NCBI RefSeq assembly: GCF_002013375.1
Contig: NZ_MAEW01000010.1
Span: 186,001-250,000, forward strand
Direction of reading: 5' to 3'
Length of the DNA stretch: 64,000 nt
Origin: Mycobacterium sp. D16Q13
GTDB taxonomy: Bacteria > Actinomycetota > Actinomycetes > Mycobacteriales > Mycobacteriaceae
Position numbers and translations under genes: made by a program. Of this stretch, positions 1-8,686 are shown piece after piece; the first letter of the stretch is position 1; each line of letters begins with the position of its first letter. The notes below the pieces were generated by a model. The model had not been told where the DNA came from and made no database searches. It saw only the letters and a list, made by a program, of their open reading frames with translations.

Positions 1-37
1 GAGACCGGCGCCCCGCTCACTACTCCAGTCCACCACG

Positions 38-297
38 GTGGCGCGACGACGCTGTGAAATTCTAGACAGTGCACCTGGATACGGCCCAGGAGCCGGGATG
101 GAAACAGGAACCACGGGGTCGATGACCCGCATGTGGCTGTCGCGGTTCACGATGGACAGATCGTCTACATCGGGATCAGCGATGGGATGCTGCGAGTGCC
201 GCTCGACCAGCTCCAGGACGTCCTGAACACCTGCATTTTCAACGCGTTTGCGATGTGGCGGTCGCAGGTGAGCGCGCCTGTGACCGTCGCGGCCTAA
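38..297 (+). pseudogene. Broken paralogue of the EspD/YbaB-like gene at 24142-24426
   Basis: From about 121 to 297 the frame encodes a run beginning DDPHVAVAV, then IVYIGISDGMLRVPLDQLQD and CIFNAF, nearly identical to residues 35-77 of the intact gene at 24142-24426. A GTG at 38 opens with MARR..EI in another frame, matching the MARKLSEI start of that gene. The two halves are out of frame and the part between them is about seven codons short, so this looks like a frameshifted, internally deleted copy. The frame of the C-terminal part has a stop at 55-57, so there is no in-frame start further left in the window. Confidence 0.6.
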
Positions 298-477
298 GCG
301 TGCTGCCCGAACCGGGCCCCACGGAGCGCATGTATGTAGCCGAACGCACAGGCAGCCGCTTCGCCGATGTGTCCACAAAGACACCCAGACACGAGGTCAT
401 AGGGATTGCTATCCGCCGAATGCTCGCTGGCTGGAGACGCCAGAGCATTTAGCAGGACGAGGGGCTAGGATCAGCGC

Positions 478-987
478 ATGGGTGTTCCGACGCATGTGAT
501 GATCTACAGCGGCCGCAATGTCGCGGAGATGGACGGCGGCGCTGGTCCGCTGCAGTTCCTAGGCCCACTGGGAGCGTTCGGACAAGACGGCAACTGGAGC
601 TTGCTGCTGTACGCGCTCCCGGTCGGCAGGGAGTACAAAGACGTGGCCAACGAGGCCACAACCGAATACCTGCAGGCAGCCGGGCACAGCGCATCAGCGA
701 TTGCCATCGAAATTCGTAAGCCCGGCGGCGAACAGTGGGGCGCGCAGTGGGTCCGGTATGCGATCGGACATCAGCACCACGGAGACGCACCTCTCGATGT
801 GGCGATCCAGTTGCCACACGGCGCCGAATATGTCAGCCGCCCAGAGGTTTTCACATCCGAAGAAGCCGCTGAAATTTTCGCCTCATATTACGAGACCGGC
901 GCAATTCCGGACGGCTACGCATTGCGCCCCGTTGAGGGCTACGCCGCTGATGGGACCCTCGTGGACCTCCGCGGAGTGATCGCTTAG
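478..987 (+). CDS. Imm1-like immunity protein
   Basis: This 169-residue soluble protein probably neutralises a polymorphic toxin in the cytoplasm. The C-terminal stretch (YVSRPEVFTSEEAAEIFASY, then TGAIPDGYALRP and a VDL end) has the pattern of the Imm1 family, where a hydrophobic strand is followed by a helix rich in EEA and an aromatic-Y-TG-P motif. ATG at 478 is preceded by AGGA at spacing 8. It converges on the nuclease-bearing membrane protein and ends only 8 bases from it. Imm1 is best known beside deaminase toxins, so it may serve that neighbour or a toxin gene left of the window. Family assignment is from pattern only. Confidence 0.6.
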   Translation: MGVPTHVMIYSGRNVAEMDGGAGPLQFLGPLGAFGQDGNWSLLLYALPVGREYKDVANEATTEYLQAAGHSASAIAIEIRKPGGEQWGAQWVRYAIGHQHHGDAPLDVAIQLPHGAEYVSRPEVFTSEEAAEIFASYYETGAIPDGYALRPVEGYAADGTLVDLRGVIA

Positions 988-995
988 TTTCATAG

Positions 996-3962
996 CTAGC
1001 CGTGATGTTGGCCGTCGATCTCGCTGACCGTGGAGCCACCCGAAATACTCGGGTCCGCGGGGTAGACCTCCAAACCATGACCTGGCATTGAGGACTCCTC
1101 AGGTGGGCCGATCAGCGTTCCACCGAACCCGCCGAAACGTAAACCGCCCTCTCCAGGTTGCACGGGCGCAGGTGCAGGTGGTCGTGGCGCAGCGGGTGCC
1201 GGCGCAGCGCCTCCTCGGCCCGGGCCTGCTTCGGCAGGCACGCCACCACCACCAGAATTCAGTTCGGGATACAGCAGCTGGGTGCCAACAATCCTGATGG
1301 GTTCACCATTGAGCGTCGCCCTCGCTGGGTTTTCCGGTGTGACCAGGCGATCGAATGATTTCTGCGGTCCGGTTCGAACGCCACCGTCGCCCTTAGCCTC
1401 AAGCCCAAGATATTCGCCTGTGCGCCCCGTCGGCTCCAATCCGTCGTAGTAACGCCACTGCTCAGACCCGTCGGGGTTCGTAGCACCAGGAACGGTCGCC
1501 CGCACCTGATCCCGAGTGATCGGGATACGGGTCTGAGCCTCACGTTTATCCAGGGCTAGCTTTTCTTCCAGCTTGCCGTCGCGGCCGTCGTTGCCGCCCC
1601 GATAGGTCCCGTCATTGTTGCGGTTCGGATAGTTCGGGTTCGGGTCTTTCGGGTTGGGCGGGTCACCTGGCTTCGGGGTGGGAGTTTCGTGGTCAACGGC
1701 CGTAGCGGTTCCCGACAGAGGATCCGATTCACCCGCCGCGTCAGTTGGTGCGCCGCCCGACCCCATGCTGCTCACCGAGTTCACCGCACCAGAAGCTTGT
1801 GACGTCAGCTCTGCGCCCTGACCCACCATGTCCGTCACCTGCGAAGCCTGGTCATTGAGCTGGGTGAACTGCTCGGTCTGGGGTTTGAGTTGGGGGTTGG
1901 CGTCCCCGACCGCTTGAGCGACTTGATCTGCTTCTCCCTGAGCAGTTTTCACGATCTGACTGCCCGCATTGACCGCATCGGCCGTGCCCTGAATGCCTTG
2001 TGAGACACCCTGAACCACGGTGATGGCGTCCTGCGGATTCACGGCACCAGACTGCGCCGACGACGCCAGCGAGGCACCGGCCTGCGCTGCCGAGCCGAAG
2101 CCTTGCGCGGCCTGACCTGATGATTCGCCGATCTGTTGGCCGGACTGTACGTATGTCTGCACATCACCCGGAAGACCTTGCACCGCTTGAGATGCATCCT
2201 GACCGAGCGCCTGAGTATCCGGGCCCTGCTCCTGCTCATCCTGCTTACGCCGCCGCGTCGACGCGGCACCGAGTAGCAGCGAAGCCAGGTCGGTGTTCTG
2301 CGACTGATCGTCGCGGTCGTCCTGCTCGTCCTTGTCGTCCTTCTTCTTGTCCTTCGACGGGAACTTCGTCGACTGCTGTTGCTTCTGGTTCTGTTTGTTC
2401 TGCTGCAACTGCTTGGTCAAGTCGTCGAGGCGCTGCCGGTCCTGACCGGACTGTTGTTGTTTCTCCTGCAACTGCCGCGTCAGGTCATCGATCTTCTGCT
2501 GATCCGACTGCTGCGGCTGCTGATCAGGCTGCTCCCCCGTATCTTGTTGCGGCGGCTGATTCTGGGTCGCCTGTTGCGGTTCTTGTGCAGGCTGCTGCAC
2601 ACCCTGATTCGACTGTCCACCCTGCGATCCCGCATTGTTGCCCGGGCTAGTTTGTGCGCCTTGCGATCCCGGGTTGAAATCCGGGTTAGGACGCCCGGGC
2701 CCCTGGGTATACGGAGTCGCGTTCTGGTAATCCGGGGGTTGGGTGCCGTGCGCGGGCTGATCCCACCCTTGCTGAGGACCCTGCTGCGCGCCCTGGGAGC
2801 CAGTGCTGTTGCCCACCGAGGGAGCCTGAGTGTTGTAGATCGATATCGAGCCGTTTTGATCCATCGGCGGCTGATTGATACCGCCCTGATAGTCCGGCAT
2901 CTGCGGCCCACCCTGACTGGGAGGCTGGAACATCTGACCGCCCCCAGGAGGTCCATCACTACCGCCCGGGCCGCCGCAGTCGGGTGGGCACGCCGCATGC
3001 GCTTGCGGCACCGTCGCCGGAGTGAACCAGCCCAAACCCAGCCCGCTGGCCGAAAACATCAACACCGCAACCACACCCGCGGTCGCGGTGGCCTTCTGGG
3101 AAGCGTCGGTGGCCCATTTATAGAGCCCCACAAGGCCTTTCCACCAGCCCAGGTTGGACCCGATCGCCCACAGCAGCACCGCTGCGATGGCACCCACAGC
3201 GGGCAGTACATCCGGGCCGGTGATCCACACATACAACCGCGGCGTGATACCAACGGTCAGTAGCACCAACCCCAAACCGCCCCCGATCAGGGCGGCCACT
3301 AGGCCCGGATGCCACAGCCCCTCCGGCGCCCGCCGTCTGCCGCCCGCGCGGTCACGCTCGATGAATAGACCTGAGTCGGTGAGAGCTTCCTTGGCCAGGC
3401 CGGTCACATACCGGCCTCCGGTGAACAACGCAGCGCCGGCCAACACCGCGGTGAGCATCTGCCCAACCCCAAGCGACAGCGACCACCGGCTCTCACCGGT
3501 CAGGTGCTGCCACCAGATGGCGTACCCACCACGGAACGTCCACCACATGCCCAACGCGCCAACGATGACCGCACCCGATGCGACTATTGCGAGCACAGGC
3601 TCCGAGAGGCGCGCCTTCGCCTCGTCGGACACCGCTGCGGTGACCGGCCGGACGCCCCACATCGCGAGCTTGATTCCGCCACCGAGCGCGGTCAATGCCA
3701 GCAGCAACAATCCAGCCCAGCCGGCCAGATCACCGGCACCATCCCCGGTGCGGTACAGCGTGTGCAGCGCAATCACCGCGCCGATAACCAGGACGCTTCC
3801 ACCAGCGAAAGCAGCCAGGCGGCGACCCGGGTCCCGATCGGGGCTGGATTGGGGAGCACGATCACGCGCGGGCAACTCTCGCGTCACCGCACTTGAACGC
3901 GCCAAATCGCGGCATTCTGTTACCGCTGTCAGCGCTTCAGTTGATCGTTCGGTCCCCGACAC
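996..3962 (-). CDS. Polytopic membrane protein with long Q/P-rich linker and C-terminal PD-(D/E)xK nuclease domain (putative toxin)
   Basis: A 988-residue protein. Residues about 45-325 hold six to seven hydrophobic segments; the last is followed by a signal-like QAHAACPPDC. Residues about 330-560 are low-complexity Pro/Gln/Gly with recurring GSQGAQ/GSQGGQ units, then a charged Q/K/D stretch and an Ala/Ser/Gln helical region to about 730. Residues about 810-900 form a compact domain with YYDGLE, GLEAKGDGG and RTGPQKSFD, reading as D..ExK..Q of a restriction-endonuclease fold (Tox-REase type). An 88-residue Pro/Gly-rich tail follows, unusual because polymorphic-toxin effectors normally end with the toxic domain. 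The Imm1-like gene converges on it. The multi-span N-terminus is unlike WXG/LXG toxins; the delivery route is unknown. Confidence 0.7.
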   Translation of the reverse strand: MSGTERSTEALTAVTECRDLARSSAVTRELPARDRAPQSSPDRDPGRRLAAFAGGSVLVIGAVIALHTLYRTGDGAGDLAGWAGLLLLALTALGGGIKLAMWGVRPVTAAVSDEAKARLSEPVLAIVASGAVIVGALGMWWTFRGGYAIWWQHLTGESRWSLSLGVGQMLTAVLAGAALFTGGRYVTGLAKEALTDSGLFIERDRAGGRRRAPEGLWHPGLVAALIGGGLGLVLLTVGITPRLYVWITGPDVLPAVGAIAAVLLWAIGSNLGWWKGLVGLYKWATDASQKATATAGVVAVLMFSASGLGLGWFTPATVPQAHAACPPDCGGPGGSDGPPGGGQMFQPPSQGGPQMPDYQGGINQPPMDQNGSISIYNTQAPSVGNSTGSQGAQQGPQQGWDQPAHGTQPPDYQNATPYTQGPGRPNPDFNPGSQGAQTSPGNNAGSQGGQSNQGVQQPAQEPQQATQNQPPQQDTGEQPDQQPQQSDQQKIDDLTRQLQEKQQQSGQDRQRLDDLTKQLQQNKQNQKQQQSTKFPSKDKKKDDKDEQDDRDDQSQNTDLASLLLGAASTRRRKQDEQEQGPDTQALGQDASQAVQGLPGDVQTYVQSGQQIGESSGQAAQGFGSAAQAGASLASSAQSGAVNPQDAITVVQGVSQGIQGTADAVNAGSQIVKTAQGEADQVAQAVGDANPQLKPQTEQFTQLNDQASQVTDMVGQGAELTSQASGAVNSVSSMGSGGAPTDAAGESDPLSGTATAVDHETPTPKPGDPPNPKDPNPNYPNRNNDGTYRGGNDGRDGKLEEKLALDKREAQTRIPITRDQVRATVPGATNPDGSEQWRYYDGLEPTGRTGEYLGLEAKGDGGVRTGPQKSFDRLVTPENPARATLNGEPIRIVGTQLLYPELNSGGGGVPAEAGPGRGGAAPAPAAPRPPAPAPVQPGEGGLRFGGFGGTLIGPPEESSMPGHGLEVYPADPSISGGSTVSEIDGQHHG

Positions 3963-4261
3963 ATCGCCTCCGTCAACCTCTGCAAAGCCCTCAGGGACGT
4001 GACACTACGCCTACCCGCGGATCACTGTCCACGCGGATAGCAAACATTTATTCACGTGTCACCATTGTCGCGCACTCCCTACGGGTGTCCGATGCCACGA
4101 GCTTTCCAGGAGCCGTGAATAGCAACTTCAGCTGCGGCGGACTGCTGGATCAACCTGATCGCCAGAAGGCCGCGGCGAACCTCAACTTGCCACAAGCAAG
4201 TATTTGGATGAGATCAACAACTCAGGCCCAAGAGCGACCCGTTCTGTGCTGCGATGCACCC

Positions 4262-5197
4262 ATGGCTTCCGTGCCGCCCGATGTCGTGACGCAGCGCACC
4301 GCGCTGCGCAGTGCCGTCGCAGGCACAATCCCGCCTCAGACCGACACCAATCTCGTCGTTGGCACATGGAATCTGCGCGCCTTCGGTGGCCTGAGCCCGA
4401 CTTGGCAAGCCAGTTCCGGTGATTCACCCAAACGCGACTGGCGGTCCATCACCTTCATTGCCGAAGTGATTCGGCGATGCGACGTCGTGGCGTTGCAGGA
4501 AATCCGCCGCGACCCCACCGCTCTACGCTTTCTACTTACAACCCTCGGACCCGAATGGCGCGCCGTCGTCTCCGATGTCAACGAAGACGATGCCGGCAAT
4601 GGCGAGCGGTTGGCCTTTGTCTACAACACCGAGCGAGTCCAACCATCCGGGCTCGTAGGCGAACTGGCGCTACCAGAAGTAAGCGATAAGCCGGTACGCC
4701 AGTTCGCCCGCTCCCCCTACGCTGCCAGCTTCCAACGCGGCGACACAGAGTTCATCCTGACCACCGTTCACGTGCTCTGGGGCGATGCACCTGAAGACCG
4801 GCTGCCGGAACTCACCGCTTTCGCACAGTGGATGCTCGCCTGGGCCAAACGCAAATCCGACTGGAACACCAACCTGCTGGTGCTGGGCGACTTCAACCTG
4901 GACCGTATTGGCGATCCCCTATTCGATGCGTTCTTATCGACGGGCCTGTGGCCACCAGCGGAGCTAAATAATATCCGCCGCACCATCTTTGACAACGACC
5001 ACACCCGCCACTTCTACGACCAGATCGCCTGGTTCTCCACACCCACAGGCACCCAACTCTTACAGTCTCTGACCTACGCCAAACAGGCTGGATCGTTCGA
5101 CTTCGTACCCCACTGCTACCCCAACCTCACCAAAAACGAACTCTCATGGCGGATCTCCGACCACTACCCGCTCTGGGCCGAATTCACGATTGGGTAA
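4262..5197 (+). CDS. Endonuclease/exonuclease/phosphatase (EEP) family protein
   Basis: About 311 residues, with the EEP metallo-fold order: VVGTWNLRAFG near the N-terminus (metal-binding Asn), DVVALQEI (metal-binding Glu), TTVHV, LLVLGDFNLD (the GDFN motif) and a C-terminal SDHYPLWAEF (catalytic Asp-His). All key residues are present, so an active Mg-dependent phosphodiesterase, either nuclease or phosphatase, is expected; the substrate cannot be read from sequence. The start is uncertain: ATG 4262 and in-frame ATG 4208 both fit and neither has a clear ribosome-binding site. The frame stays open into the divergent membrane-toxin gene, but that part is probably non-coding. Confidence 0.8.
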   Translation: MASVPPDVVTQRTALRSAVAGTIPPQTDTNLVVGTWNLRAFGGLSPTWQASSGDSPKRDWRSITFIAEVIRRCDVVALQEIRRDPTALRFLLTTLGPEWRAVVSDVNEDDAGNGERLAFVYNTERVQPSGLVGELALPEVSDKPVRQFARSPYAASFQRGDTEFILTTVHVLWGDAPEDRLPELTAFAQWMLAWAKRKSDWNTNLLVLGDFNLDRIGDPLFDAFLSTGLWPPAELNNIRRTIFDNDHTRHFYDQIAWFSTPTGTQLLQSLTYAKQAGSFDFVPHCYPNLTKNELSWRISDHYPLWAEFTIG

Positions 5198-5232
5198 GCA
5201 GAACCTCCTCATTACTTAACCTGTGTCACTTA

Positions 5233-5478
5233 TCAGTTCACCGGTATCGCGTCGGATGGGATGGGGTCGAACAAGATGATTCGGCCGTCTACGTAGCGGG
5301 CCCGAAACTGCGGCTTGGCCGACTTGCCGTTCCTGATCAGATCGAGGCTCAGGTGGATGAGAGTGGGATCCCTGACGGCGCACCAGGCCCGGAGGGTGTA
5401 GGCGAGATTTGAGTCCCGCCGACACTCCAGCCATTGCCGTGCGGCATTCGAATACGCAGACCGTCGAAGTATCGGCAC
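5233..5478 (-). CDS. Hypothetical protein, possible C-terminal fragment
   Basis: About 81 codons from GTG 5478, with strongly GC-rich third positions, which argues for real or recently real coding. The product holds LECRRDSNLAYTLRAW and a C-terminal RYVDGRIILFDPIPSD. The same frame stays open upstream to 5694, but that part runs through two long inverted repeats (5582-5721) and is unlikely to be coding. I do not recognise the family. It stands between the EEP gene and the ESX-type toxin operon and is probably a remnant of an earlier cargo gene. Confidence 0.35.
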   Translation of the reverse strand: MPILRRSAYSNAARQWLECRRDSNLAYTLRAWCAVRDPTLIHLSLDLIRNGKSAKPQFRARYVDGRIILFDPIPSDAIPVN

Positions 5479-5581
5479 GGTCCGATCTCTCTGCCGATAG
5501 TGCAGAAGAACAAGTTTCGACCGGCTGCGATCGCCCGAGTTGTGAGAACTCGGTGATAACCGATTGACCACAGTGGCTGAA

Positions 5582-5721
5582 GGTGCCGCCCCCTTGCGCA
5601 GGGTGGGGTTAGACCGAAGGGGACGGCACCGGCTCTGCAGAACCCGGCGCGCGGGGTGTCCAGGTTGTGAGGGCGCCACCCCCCGGCTTCGCAACCATGA
5701 TGGCCTGCGGGCGGCGCCCTC
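5582..5721. repeat. Two long hairpins in the leader of the toxin operon
   Basis: Hairpin 1 (5582-5630) has arms of 14 bases that pair with one mismatch (GGTGCCGCCCCCTT with AAGGGGACGGCACC) around a 21-base loop. Hairpin 2 (5669-5721) has perfect 9-base arms (GAGGGCGCC and GGCGCCCTC) and a G/C-rich loop. They stand 110-250 bases before the start of the EspC-like gene. They could be a transcription terminator, a structured leader RNA controlling the toxin operon, or protein-binding repeats. There is no T-run after either. Confidence 0.5.
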
Positions 5722-5833
5722 TACGAGGATGCTGACAGATTGCTGGCCGGGGGCCTAGGTTGTTGCCCGTAATAGGCACTACCTGTGTAGTGTGCTGTGA
5801 ATCACCGGGGGTGTTCGTAGGAGGGGGTGTGCT

Positions 5834-6154
5834 GTGGCGGGCGATGAGAACGTGCTCCAGGTTGATCTTGCGGCGTTGGGCAAGCTCGGTCCGCATCTGC
5901 GCACACTTGCCGGTCAGATCAGAGACAGCGTTGCCGCTGGTGTTTCGGCTCCCGCTGGTGCTGATCCGGGGCTGGCGGCGCTGCATGGGGTGTCGAAAGC
6001 TATCGCGGATGTGAAGCGGATCGGGGCTGCCCGGTTGACCACGGTCGCTGACCTCAGTGACGAGGCACAGCACGTCATCGCCATCACCGCTGGTGGACTC
6101 GAAACCGGTTTACGCAGCCTGCCCAGCATCTATCAGCCGCCGCTACGCGCATAG
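5834..6154 (+). CDS. EspC/DUF2580-like ESX secretion-associated protein
   Basis: A 106-residue all-helical protein (VLQVDLAALGKLGPHLRTLA, an Ala-rich loop, a GLAALHGVSKAIADV helix and a C-terminal IYQPPLRA) of the size and layout of EspC-type (DUF2580) partners of type VII secretion. No W-x-G is present, as expected for this subgroup. GTG 5834 follows a very strong AGGAGGGGG at 5819-5827. Its stop is 15 bases before the WXG-HNH toxin, so the pair is almost certainly co-translated, with this protein as the likely helical partner or secretion chaperone. No clear YxxxD/E signal is seen. Confidence 0.65.
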   Translation: MAGDENVLQVDLAALGKLGPHLRTLAGQIRDSVAAGVSAPAGADPGLAALHGVSKAIADVKRIGAARLTTVADLSDEAQHVIAITAGGLETGLRSLPSIYQPPLRA

Positions 6155-6169
6155 CAGGTCGGTCCGCTT

Positions 6170-7990
6170 GTGACGACGCTCGATGAGTTCATGGCGATCA
6201 ACCCCAACGCCTATATGGCTGTGGTGGATACCTGGCGTCCGCAGACCACACAGTTCAAGGAAGCCTTCGACGACTACAAACGCTGGGCCGGGGCACCCGC
6301 AGGCACAGAGTGGACCGGGCGCACCGCCAACGCAGCCTATGAGGCAGCCTCCCTCGATTGCCACGGCTCCGATAACGCCGATGATGCCGCCGAAGACATC
6401 GTCACGCTAGCTTCGGCCACCATCACCCATGAAGTACTGCCGCCGCTGAACAACGGCAAGACGATGATCGAAAACGCTTTGCGCGCCAAGGATCAGGGCG
6501 TCTCGATCGACCAAAACTTCAACATGAGCTACACCCCGCCGGAAGGCATGAGCGAAGAGACCGCCGCCAAGAACCGACAGCACGTTGAAGACGCCGAGCG
6601 ACAGATCAAGGAATATGTCGCCAAGTGGGAGAAGGGCTGCCAAACGCTCAAAGGCCAAGCCGATACTGCGGCCCAGAAGATCACCGGCTACATCAACCCA
6701 AAAACCTCCCTAGTGGACGGGCGCAAGGTTCTGCGCGACGCCGCCACACCCAAGCCAGGCGACCCGACCGCCGCCACCACCATCGACTACAAAAAGCAGT
6801 ACCCCAAGTCCACCGATCCGGCCAGCACGCAGGCCGCAGCCGCTACCGCTACCGATCCACACGCACCCGTGCTAGGTCCGCCCTCTCCCGGCGACAAGCC
6901 GTTCCAACCCGATCCACGCGCTGGAGGCCTCACCGACAAACTGGGCGTTATGGGCATCACCGAGCCCAAAAGCCCTTTGGACAAGCCGCCGCCCGCGCCA
7001 GATGCCCGCACCGCGCCGGCGCCCAAGCTGGACCCCAACACCCCGCAAGGCAAAGCGGCCATCGACACCATGCGCACATACCTACAGCGCACGGTGCCGC
7101 CAGATCAGGTCGAGGCCAAGCTATCCGAGGCCATCAAGGGCGCGCAGCAAGACCGCCCCATCGTCGCAACACCCGAACCAGGCACACCCGAGCGTGTCCG
7201 GCAAAGTGGCGGGGAGGCATTCGCCGAGGCATGGGACAAATCCGGCCGCGCCGTTGATGACCTGTTGGGTATCAACGGTGGCGACCATGCGAAAGAGGCG
7301 TGGAAGGGTGTCGCTAAAGGGCTGTGGGATGTCGTCAACCCCGATCCCGTCCACCAAGTTGAACGTGGCATCGACCAGGCTAAGGGCGCTATTGATGAGG
7401 TCAAATCCGGCATCGACAACCCCAAAGCTTTCATCGGTAAACACGGCATCGAAATCGCCGCAGGCATCGCAACAGCACCAGTCGGCGGCGAAGGCGCACT
7501 ACTCGGCACCGAAGGCCGCGCGATCACCCACGGACTTGATGACGGTGCTGGTGGGCATCATTCGGTGGAGCACCCCGCACCGGCAGGCGATTATGTCCAA
7601 GGCGGTGACCATGGTGGCGGCAGCAACTTGCCGCACGTCGAGATCAACATGAAGGACGGCTGGTCCGAGTTCCAGCAGTCCCAGATGCAGCTCAAGATGC
7701 AGCAGTTCAATGACGCTGTCGGAGATGGCGGGTTCAGCCAGACTCCACCTGGTGTGCGTGACCCCGCGGTCCGCCAGCTGTTCCTGGACACCCTTGGCCT
7801 TGACCGTGTACCGCCGGGCTTCCACGTTGATCACACGCGCGACCTGCAAGCTGGCGGCACCGACACGGTGGGCAACATGGGACTGCTCGATGGCAGCGTG
7901 AATATGAGCTTCGGATCGCAGCTCAACTCGAGGATGAACGAGTTCCCGCCAGGCACCATATTCGGTGGTGTACGCCCGCCGGATCCCTGA
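6170..7990 (+). CDS. WXG-type polymorphic toxin with C-terminal HNH nuclease domain
   Basis: 606 residues. The N-terminal ~170 residues are helical, with EWTGRTANAAY supplying a W-x-G turn typical of type VII substrates. Residues about 190-330 are a Pro/Ala-rich linker, and 370-450 include alternating GIDQAKGAIDEVKSGID amphipathic helices. The C-terminal domain carries HVDHTRDLQAGGTDTVGNMG followed by SVNMSFG and FPPGTIF, the His/Asp-His..Asn arrangement of an HNH/ENDO VII-like nuclease at the extreme C-terminus, as expected of a toxin tip. GTG 6170 is used, 15 bases after the EspC-like gene. The immunity gene follows 46 bases downstream. Export by a chromosomal ESX system elsewhere in the genome is inferred. 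Confidence 0.8.
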   Translation: MTTLDEFMAINPNAYMAVVDTWRPQTTQFKEAFDDYKRWAGAPAGTEWTGRTANAAYEAASLDCHGSDNADDAAEDIVTLASATITHEVLPPLNNGKTMIENALRAKDQGVSIDQNFNMSYTPPEGMSEETAAKNRQHVEDAERQIKEYVAKWEKGCQTLKGQADTAAQKITGYINPKTSLVDGRKVLRDAATPKPGDPTAATTIDYKKQYPKSTDPASTQAAAATATDPHAPVLGPPSPGDKPFQPDPRAGGLTDKLGVMGITEPKSPLDKPPPAPDARTAPAPKLDPNTPQGKAAIDTMRTYLQRTVPPDQVEAKLSEAIKGAQQDRPIVATPEPGTPERVRQSGGEAFAEAWDKSGRAVDDLLGINGGDHAKEAWKGVAKGLWDVVNPDPVHQVERGIDQAKGAIDEVKSGIDNPKAFIGKHGIEIAAGIATAPVGGEGALLGTEGRAITHGLDDGAGGHHSVEHPAPAGDYVQGGDHGGGSNLPHVEINMKDGWSEFQQSQMQLKMQQFNDAVGDGGFSQTPPGVRDPAVRQLFLDTLGLDRVPPGFHVDHTRDLQAGGTDTVGNMGLLDGSVNMSFGSQLNSRMNEFPPGTIFGGVRPPDP

Positions 7991-8036
7991 CCTACGCTAT
8001 GAATTAGGCACATCCGCAACGACAACAGGAAGATTC

Positions 8037-8660
8037 ATGGAGTTCGCATTCGATCCGCCGACACGGTCAAACGCTGTGTGGCGCCCGGGTCTGGTTGGCG
8101 GCGTGTTCGCCGATCGCGGGCTGTGCGGGCGTTCCATGAATAGCGGTCTGCTTCGTTTCCATGATGCTGCTTCTGCTCCAGTAGCTCAGGCGACCGTAAA
8201 CGCGATGTTCCGGTCGCGTGGGCTGGATGCGGAGGTGTTCGGGTTTGACTGGTTGGCACGTCAGTTCGCGGTCACGAGCCGGCTCACCCCGGAAGGATTA
8301 CCCGATAATGCGCAGACCTCGCGCACTGTGGTCGTTCTCGATCCATTCGACGGCTCGGTCACCCCGTGGGTGGATGCGCACTCGTTCGAGCGGGCACTCA
8401 GCGTGCCGCTCGCGCAAGACTTCCTGACGCCCGAACTGTTCCGCGAATGGATGGCCGCGGCCGGGCTCAACCAATTGCCGTTCGATGCGTGCGCGGGAGC
8501 GAGCGTACCGGGGTTCTACGGCGGCAAACGCGAGATATCCAATCTCAGCCTTGATTCCATCGAGGTGTATTTGACTTTCACGCAACAGCTCTGGGAGCAC
8601 GGACAAAAGAACGGGCCCGGGTCACGGCCGCCGCACTTAGTATCAACGAAGGGGCAGTAG
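8037..8660 (+). CDS. Tdi1/DUF1851-like immunity protein
   Basis: 207 residues. The last third reads VPGFYGGKREISNLSLDSIEVYLTFTQ.., the pattern of the T6SS immunity protein Tdi1 C-terminal (DUF1851) family: a hydrophobic strand, a GGK/GGD turn, an N-L..D-V-Y strand and a final helix. ATG 8037 has AGGAAG at spacing 5. It lies directly after the HNH toxin on the same strand, so it is the obvious cognate immunity protein. The N-terminal half contains an FGFDWLARQFAV..DPFDGSV core typical of the same proteins. Confidence 0.7.
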   Translation: MEFAFDPPTRSNAVWRPGLVGGVFADRGLCGRSMNSGLLRFHDAASAPVAQATVNAMFRSRGLDAEVFGFDWLARQFAVTSRLTPEGLPDNAQTSRTVVVLDPFDGSVTPWVDAHSFERALSVPLAQDFLTPELFREWMAAAGLNQLPFDACAGASVPGFYGGKREISNLSLDSIEVYLTFTQQLWEHGQKNGPGSRPPHLVSTKGQ

Positions 8661-8686
8661 AAATCGCCCGCTTCTCCCCGACACAG

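Noticed and set aside
2379..3263. Long plus-strand frame of 294 codons
   Set aside because: Antisense to the Q/P-rich linker of the membrane toxin gene; Leu/Arg-rich product is the mirror of Gln/Pro codons.
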